NCBI GenBank assembly: GCA_036555125.1
Contig: DATBLY010000068.1
Coordinates: 1 to 58,289 of the forward strand
Direction of reading: 5' to 3'
From: DATBLY01 sp036555125
GTDB taxonomy: Bacteria > Actinomycetota > UBA4738 > HRBIN12
Length of the DNA stretch: 58,289 nt
The notes under the pieces were generated by a model. It was not told the origin of the DNA and did no database searches. It was given only the letters and a program-made list of their open reading frames with translations. How positions within the stretch are numbered: the first letter of the stretch is position 1; each line of letters begins with the position of its first letter. This document shows positions 51,493-58,289 of the stretch, piece by piece. A program made the translations under genes and the position numbers.

Positions 51493-52341
51493 GTGGTCGG
51501 TGACCCGGTGAAGGTGCTCGTCGTCGCGCTGGACGAACCGCTCCGGCGGGAGCTCGAGGCGGACGACGGGTGCGTCGTCAGCGCCGTGGGCACGCTCGAG
51601 GAGGCCTTCCCCGTCGCGGCGGCCTCCGATGCGATCGTGATCGACCTGCTGGGCCTGGCGCCGCTCGAGGTCGTGGAGGGCCTGCGGTCCGTGGCGCCCG
51701 ACGCCGCGCTGGTGGTCGTGACCACCCCCGACGACGCGGCGGACGGGGCGATCGCGATGCACGCGGGTGCCGAGGACCACCTGGTCCGCGGCTCGATCCC
51801 GGCGGGGCTCCTGCCACGCGCCGTGCGGTACGCGGCCGGCATGCGGCGGCTGCGCACCGACCTGGCCACGCAGGACGAGGCGACCGGGCTGCCGAACCTC
51901 CGCGGGTTCCAGCCGATCGCCGAGCATCACCTGCGCATGGCCGATCGCGCCGGCACCCCGGTCGTGTTCGTGTTCGTCCGGATCGAGGAACCGGCGTCGG
52001 GAGCCACCCCCGACGCCATCGCCCCCGTGCGCGAGGCGGCATCGATCGTGCTCGAGGCGGTCCGGGACTCCGACGTCCCGGCGCGCGTGGCTCCCGACAC
52101 GTTCTGCATCCTGCTCACCGGCGACGCGACCGGGGCCGAGACGCTCGTCCTGTCCCGCCTCGTCGAGGCGATCGCGGTCCACAACGCCCGTCGCGACCGA
52201 CCGCGACCGCTCGCGCTCTCGGTGGGGAGCGCCCTGTACGAGCCCGGATCCACGGACGGACCCGCGTCCCTGCCCCAGATCCTCGAGCAGGCCGATCGGC
52301 GCCTGGCGGAGCCGAAGCTCGACGAACGTCCGGACGCCTGA
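51493..52341 (+). CDS. Receiver-like plus degenerate GGDEF protein
   Basis: The 282 residues have an N-terminal receiver-like fold (about 6-115: VLVVALDEPL, then AIVIDLLGLAPLEVV with a possible phospho-acceptor Asp) and a C-terminal GGDEF-like domain introduced by DEATGLPNLRGFQPIAE. Where the GGDEF motif should be, the sequence reads VAPDTFCILLTG, so cyclic-di-GMP synthesis is unlikely; a binding or signalling role is possible. The GTG at 51493 has AGGAG seven bases upstream; ATG at 51454 is an alternative. It is divergent from the LCP gene. Confidence 0.7.
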   Translation: MVGDPVKVLVVALDEPLRRELEADDGCVVSAVGTLEEAFPVAAASDAIVIDLLGLAPLEVVEGLRSVAPDAALVVVTTPDDAADGAIAMHAGAEDHLVRGSIPAGLLPRAVRYAAGMRRLRTDLATQDEATGLPNLRGFQPIAEHHLRMADRAGTPVVFVFVRIEEPASGATPDAIAPVREAASIVLEAVRDSDVPARVAPDTFCILLTGDATGAETLVLSRLVEAIAVHNARRDRPRPLALSVGSALYEPGSTDGPASLPQILEQADRRLAEPKLDERPDA

Positions 52342-52403
52342 CCCCGTCCTGCCTTTTGCCGCGACTTAACCGTGCGTTGCCCGGTCGCTTGGGCGCCTCC
52401 CCC

Positions 52404-52409
52404 TAGCGT
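52404..52409 (+). promoter_or_regulatory. -10 box candidate TAGCGT for the ApbE operon
   Basis: TANNNT hexamer giving a leader of about 26 bases that contains AAGGAGG before the ATG at 52442. Confidence 0.45.
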
Positions 52410-52441
52410 GCCTCCAGGAACCTCACGAAGGAGGACGTGTC

Positions 52442-52789
52442 ATGAACAAGCGCTCCGCGATCACCGTGGCTCTCGGCCTCGTCGCGGCCCTCGTGATCGG
52501 TGGCGTCGGGCTCACGATGGGGATGACGGGCCCGGCCCCGAGCCTCGCCTCGGTGCGCGACCCGGCCCCGAAGGTGCGCACGATCCACCGCACCGTCACG
52601 GTGCACCGGCCGGCCGCGTCCGCCGCGACCGTCATCGCCACGGCCCCGGCCCCATCGGTCGGCGCCGGCGCGCAGGGCGACTACGACGACGATGGCTTCG
52701 AGGACGAGGGGTACGCAGAGGGTCACGACGAGGGCGAGGATCACGGCGGCGGCTACGAGGACGACGAACACGAGGCCGAGGATGACTGA
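52442..52789 (+). CDS. Exported small protein with acidic, His-containing C-terminus
   Basis: I do not recognise a family. The 115 residues comprise a membrane anchor or signal (about 6-29), a basic alternating strand KVRTIHRTVTVHRP, an Ala/Pro linker and a C-terminal stretch of about 36 residues dominated by Asp, Glu, Gly and His (DYDDDGFEDEGYAEGHDEGE and so on). Such a tail could bind metal ions. The ATG follows AAGGAGG. It begins a four-gene operon with ApbE and a ferric-reductase-like protein, which suggests a link to redox or metal handling outside the membrane. Confidence 0.75.
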   Translation: MNKRSAITVALGLVAALVIGGVGLTMGMTGPAPSLASVRDPAPKVRTIHRTVTVHRPAASAATVIATAPAPSVGAGAQGDYDDDGFEDEGYAEGHDEGEDHGGGYEDDEHEAEDD

Positions 52790-53099
52790 GGCCCGCCCCC
52801 GAAGCCGCTGGCCGAAGCGCGCGGTCCGGGCCGTCGCCTGGAGCGCTGCGGGCGCCGCGTTCCTCACGGGCCTGGGTGCGCTCGGGGCGGCGCCGCAGCC
52901 CTCCGGCGCCGCCGCCGTCGCGCCGGTGCGACAGAAGGTGATCATCCGGCGGATCGTGAAGCGCGTCGTGATCGTCGATCCGGTCCCAGCGCCGGTCACG
53001 ATCCCGGCATCGTCCTCGACGTCGACCGGCCAGGCCCCGAGTGCCCCCGCGCCGGCGCCTGCCCCGGCGCCCACGACCTCCGGGGGTTCGCACGGATGA
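52782..53099 (+). CDS. Small membrane protein with basic strand and Ala-Pro tail
   Basis: Family unknown. The 105 residues comprise a basic N-terminus, one hydrophobic segment (about 18-38), a strongly basic alternating strand RQKVIIRRIVKRVVIVDP and a low-complexity APAPAPAPAPTTSGGSHG end. The basic strand after the membrane segment recalls KVRTIHRTVTVHRP of the preceding gene, so the two may be related by design. Its start overlaps the previous gene by eight bases and its stop overlaps apbE as ATGA. Confidence 0.7.
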   Translation: MTEARPRSRWPKRAVRAVAWSAAGAAFLTGLGALGAAPQPSGAAAVAPVRQKVIIRRIVKRVVIVDPVPAPVTIPASSSTSTGQAPSAPAPAPAPAPTTSGGSHG

Positions 53100-53980
53100 C
53101 CGGCGAGCCGTTCCTCCGCTCCGGGTTCCGCGCGATGGGGACCGACGTGACGCTCCTCACGTCGGTCGGTGCCCACGACGATGCCCTGGCGCGTGTCCGA
53201 GAGGCGTTCGAGACCGAGGAGCAGCGGTTCTCCCGCTTCCGCGAGGACAGCGAGCTCTCGCGCGTGAACCGCGCCGCCGGCTCGTGGTGCCGGATCTCGG
53301 CGGGCTTCGAGGCCCTCCTGCGCTTCGCGATCGGCCAGGCGCGGACCACCGCGGGCCGCTTCGACCCGACGCTCCTGGCCGCGGTCCGATCGGCCGGGTA
53401 CGACCGCGACTTCGCCGACGTCTCACGGGGCCCGGCCGGACCGTCCGGGCCGCCCGTCCCGGGCGGCGGTTGGCGGGCGATCCGGCTCGAGCCGGGCCGC
53501 GTGCGGATCCCGGACGGGACCGGCATCGACCTCGGCGGGGTCGCGAAGGGCTGGACCGTCGACCTCGCGGCGGCCGCCGCGCTCGAGGCCGGGGCCGCCT
53601 GGGCCCTCGTGAACGCCGGAGGGGATCTGCGGATCGCGGGCGAGGCTCCCGCGCTCGACGTGGCGATCGAGGATCCCGCGGATCGCTCGGCGGAGGCGCT
53701 GCGCGTGCGCCTGGCGGCCGGCGGCCTGGCGACCTCGTCGATCCGGGTCCGCGCCTGGGGCGAGGGCCGGCATCACCTGATCGATCCCGCGACGGGCGCG
53801 CCCGCCGACGACGCGGTGATCCAGGCGAGCGTCTGGGCCGCCACGTGCGCCGAGGCGGAGACCCTCGCCACGTGGGCCCTGCTCACGGGACGGTCGGCGC
53901 TCGACCGCGTGGCGGGGGCGATCGTCACCAGCGACGGAGACCTCGTGACGAGCTTCCCGACGACCGAGGTGGCGGCATGA
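53096..53980 (+). CDS. apbE: FAD:protein FMN transferase
   Basis: The 294-residue ApbE enzyme attaches FMN from FAD to a Thr or Ser of target proteins outside the membrane. It has the N-terminal AMGTDVTLLTS, FSRFREDSELSRVN, GRFDPTL, the Mg/FAD-binding GIDLGGVAKGWTVD and NAGGDLRIAG. No lipobox is visible. No typical FMN-bind-domain target is encoded beside it, so the acceptor is open. ATGA overlaps on both sides couple it to its neighbours. Confidence 0.93.
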   Translation: MTGEPFLRSGFRAMGTDVTLLTSVGAHDDALARVREAFETEEQRFSRFREDSELSRVNRAAGSWCRISAGFEALLRFAIGQARTTAGRFDPTLLAAVRSAGYDRDFADVSRGPAGPSGPPVPGGGWRAIRLEPGRVRIPDGTGIDLGGVAKGWTVDLAAAAALEAGAAWALVNAGGDLRIAGEAPALDVAIEDPADRSAEALRVRLAAGGLATSSIRVRAWGEGRHHLIDPATGAPADDAVIQASVWAATCAEAETLATWALLTGRSALDRVAGAIVTSDGDLVTSFPTTEVAA

Positions 53981-54543
53981 CCACGTGGATCGTCCTGCGG
54001 GCGGCCGGGATCGGCGCCTACGTCGCGCTGTTCCTGGCCGTGGCCTGGGGGCTGATCGGGACGACATCGCTCGTCTCGAAGCGTGTCTCGAAGCCGTCCG
54101 CGAACACCTTCCACGGCGTGGTGGCCGCCGCCGGGTTCGTCCTGTTGCTGGTGCACCTCGGCGGCCTGCTGGTCGACCGGTTCGTCCCGTTCGGGATCGC
54201 CGACGTCCTGATCCCGATGCGATCGTCCTTCCGGCCGGTCGCGATCGCGGCCGGGATCGCGGCGATGTACGGGATGGCGATCGTGTTGGCATCCTCCTGG
54301 GCCCGCAAGCGCGTGGGCACGACGTGGTGGCGACGGCTCCACCAGCTCTCGGTGCCGATCTTCACCCTGGCGCTGCTGCACGGCGTGTTCGCCGGCACCG
54401 ACACCGAGCGGCCGTGGATGTTCTGGCTCTACGCGGCGACCGGCCTGATCACGTTGTTCCTCGTGATCGTGCGCGGCCTGACGGCCGGCTACCGTCCTGC
54501 GCGACCCGCGCGTCCGGCGCCCGTCACGCCGGAGGCTGGCTGA
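53977..54543 (+). CDS. Ferric-reductase-like transmembrane haem protein
   Basis: The 188 residues have five to six hydrophobic helices with paired histidines suited to haem binding: FHGVVAAAGFVLLLVHLGGLL and LHQLSVPIFTLALLHGVFAG. This matches the ferric reductase/MsrQ-like membrane domain family. It probably passes electrons across the membrane to a flavinylated or metal-binding partner, consistent with apbE directly before it. Its last 20 bases overlap the convergent CBS-domain gene. Confidence 0.83.
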   Translation: MTTWIVLRAAGIGAYVALFLAVAWGLIGTTSLVSKRVSKPSANTFHGVVAAAGFVLLLVHLGGLLVDRFVPFGIADVLIPMRSSFRPVAIAAGIAAMYGMAIVLASSWARKRVGTTWWRRLHQLSVPIFTLALLHGVFAGTDTERPWMFWLYAATGLITLFLVIVRGLTAGYRPARPARPAPVTPEAG

Positions 54544-55213
54544 GCCCGGCGTCGTGGAACAGGTCCACGGACGCCACGTCGTCCACCTCCCAGACCATCC
54601 GGTCGTCGACCTTCACGACGCCGGGGACGTGTCCGACCCGGGCGACGATCCCCTCGGCCTGCGACCGGAGCTCGACCTCGCCCTCGAGCCGTACCCGTCC
54701 CTCGTGGACGGTCACGGCGATCGCGTCGGGCGGGACGAACAGCTCGGAGGTCAGGGCCCGTCGCACGCCCTCGCCGATCTCCTCGTCGCCCAGGAGGAAC
54801 GCGCCGAGCAGGTCCACGCGGGACACGATCCCCACGACGTGCCCCTCGGGGTCGACGACGGGGAGCCGGGCCACCTTGTTCTCGTGCATCCGGTGGACGG
54901 CGTCCAGGAGCGACGCCTCGGGCTCGATCGTGACCGCCGGGCTCGTCATCGCCTGGCCGGCGGTCTCGGCCCTGGTCAGCTTCCCCCGGCGCGCGTCGTG
55001 TGCGGCCGCGGGCGCGGGATCCAGGAACTCGATCTCCTCACGCAGCAGCAGGTCGGACTCGGACACGATCCCGACGATCCTCCGGTCCGCATCCAGGACG
55101 GGCAGGGCGCTCACGCGGAACTCGCGCATCAGGCGAACCAGCTCCGGGAAGGGATCCTCGGCGTGGGCCACCGCCACCGTCCGCGTCATGACGTCCAGCA
55201 CCCTCTGGGTCAT
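54524..55213 (-). CDS. CBS-domain pair plus BON domain protein
   Basis: The 229-residue cytoplasmic protein has two CBS domains (about 5-62, VLDVMTRTVAVAHAEDPF; about 85-145, AGQAMTSPAVTIEPEASL), which bind adenosyl nucleotides, and a C-terminal BON domain (about 150-215, AVTVHEGRVRLEGEVELRS). Such proteins are common in actinobacteria as energy- or stress-linked regulators; target unknown. The ATG has GGGAGGTGAG directly upstream and a TACCGT box at 55237-55242. Confidence 0.9.
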   Translation of the reverse strand: MTQRVLDVMTRTVAVAHAEDPFPELVRLMREFRVSALPVLDADRRIVGIVSESDLLLREEIEFLDPAPAAAHDARRGKLTRAETAGQAMTSPAVTIEPEASLLDAVHRMHENKVARLPVVDPEGHVVGIVSRVDLLGAFLLGDEEIGEGVRRALTSELFVPPDAIAVTVHEGRVRLEGEVELRSQAEGIVARVGHVPGVVKVDDRMVWEVDDVASVDLFHDAGLSQPPA

Positions 55214-55236
55214 GGCTCTCACCTCCCGTGCCCAAC

Positions 55237-55242
55237 ACGGTA
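55237..55242 (-). promoter_or_regulatory. -10 box candidate TACCGT for the CBS/BON gene
   Basis: TANNNT hexamer giving a leader of about 17 bases with a strong ribosome site. Confidence 0.45.
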
Positions 55243-55301
55243 CCCCCGTTCGCGGGGAACGACAGAGGGACGTTCGGGGGGCTGAACCCGGGACCATCGG
55301 C

Positions 55302-55333
55302 CCCGGCCGCGGGTGCGGCCGCGAGCGGCCGGG
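55302..55333 (-). terminator. GC-rich hairpin after acnA
   Basis: Arms CCCGGCCGC and GCGGCCGGG, 9 bp, separated by 14 bases that can pair further; it begins 11 bases after the acnA stop. Confidence 0.5.
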
Positions 55334-55344
55334 CTCCGACCCGG

Positions 55345-58071
<2,727 letters not shown>

Positions 58072-58146
58072 CGGGGCATCGTTCCCTTCCGGCGGATCGG
58101 TCCTTCCATCCTCCCACGCCGGACCCGCGGGCCCAGGGCCGGACGG

Positions 58147-58266
58147 TCAGCGAGCGGTGCGTTCGGCGGCCCGGGCGGCCTTGATCGTTTCCTTGTGCTC
58201 CATGCGCTTCGCGCGGCGGAGCTTCGCCTCGCGCTGACGGCGCTGTTCGATCTCGCTCTCGGCCAC
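58147..58266 (-). CDS. Short basic helical protein or C-terminus of a gene running off the window
   Basis: A reading frame ending at 58147 encodes 39 residues from a GTG at 58266, rich in Arg, Lys, Glu and Ala (EQRRQREAKLRRAKRMEHKE). The frame stays open to the window end, so this may be the tail of a longer gene. No ribosome site is seen before the GTG. Function unknown. Confidence 0.35.
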   Translation of the reverse strand: MAESEIEQRRQREAKLRRAKRMEHKETIKAARAAERTAR

Positions 58267-58289
58267 GAGCGGCGGGACCGGGCAAGGAT

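Overview
The window is about 58 kb of very GC-rich, gene-dense bacterial DNA with no rRNA, tRNA, insertion sequence, prophage or CRISPR array that I can see. A WhiB protein, a fused FbiC (CofG+CofH) with CofD and CofE for coenzyme F420, DUF3499, DUF5719 and DUF3105 proteins, LGFP repeats and the gene order all point to Actinomycetota. Several gene orders differ from the textbook Streptomyces/Mycobacterium arrangement, so a deep-branching or uncultured actinobacterial lineage is likely; that placement is inference.

Layout. 1-7.2 kb: a partial PLP decarboxylase, then smpB, ftsX and ftsE, an oppositely oriented YfhO-type membrane protein, and prfB with a programmed +1 frameshift. 7.3-8.3 kb: two small single-pass membrane proteins with the same unusual C-terminus (CHQCR), each followed by a hairpin terminator. 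8.4-15.7 kb: secA, an MFS transporter, an acetolactate-synthase-like enzyme, a DinB-like protein, a NarL-type response regulator and a short hpf. 15.9-22.6 kb: comF, a hypothetical protein, ahcY, a purine nucleoside phosphorylase, a bifunctional sugar-phosphate isomerase, a Trm112-like protein, manB, a zinc-ribbon protein and DUF3499. 22.7-29 kb: an L,D-transpeptidase, DUF5719, a large membrane glycosyltransferase, a histone-H1-like protein and whiB. 29.2-33.4 kb: F420 synthesis (fbiC divergent from cofD-cofE). 33.4-38.4 kb: a purine permease, two DUF3105 proteins and a SpoIID/LGFP protein. 38.4-51.4 kb: envelope polysaccharide genes (nucleotidyltransferases, glycosyltransferases, Wzm/Wzt-type ABC exporter, rmlB, rmlD, rmlA, LCP ligase). 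51.5-54.5 kb: a degenerate GGDEF protein and a four-gene operon with ApbE and a ferric-reductase-like membrane protein. 54.5-58.1 kb: a CBS/BON protein and aconitase.

Genes are packed with 4-base start/stop overlaps: ten confident GTGA overlaps and four ATGA overlaps. At least eleven operons begin with a TANNNT box only 6-8 bases before the start codon and lack a convincing Shine-Dalgarno sequence (manB has a weak AGGA), which fits leaderless transcription. Genes without that arrangement usually have good purine-rich ribosome sites.

Most notable items: the CHQCR protein pair; the prfB frameshift site; matching TCACA-N4-TGTGA palindromes in front of whiB and DUF3499; a 28-bp divergent fbiC/cofD promoter; TAG stop codons that also form the -10 box of the next gene; an ABC permease whose conserved N-terminus has no standard start codon; and the ApbE/ferric-reductase operon with an acidic, His-containing secreted protein. 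No intergenic stretch exceeds 300 bases.
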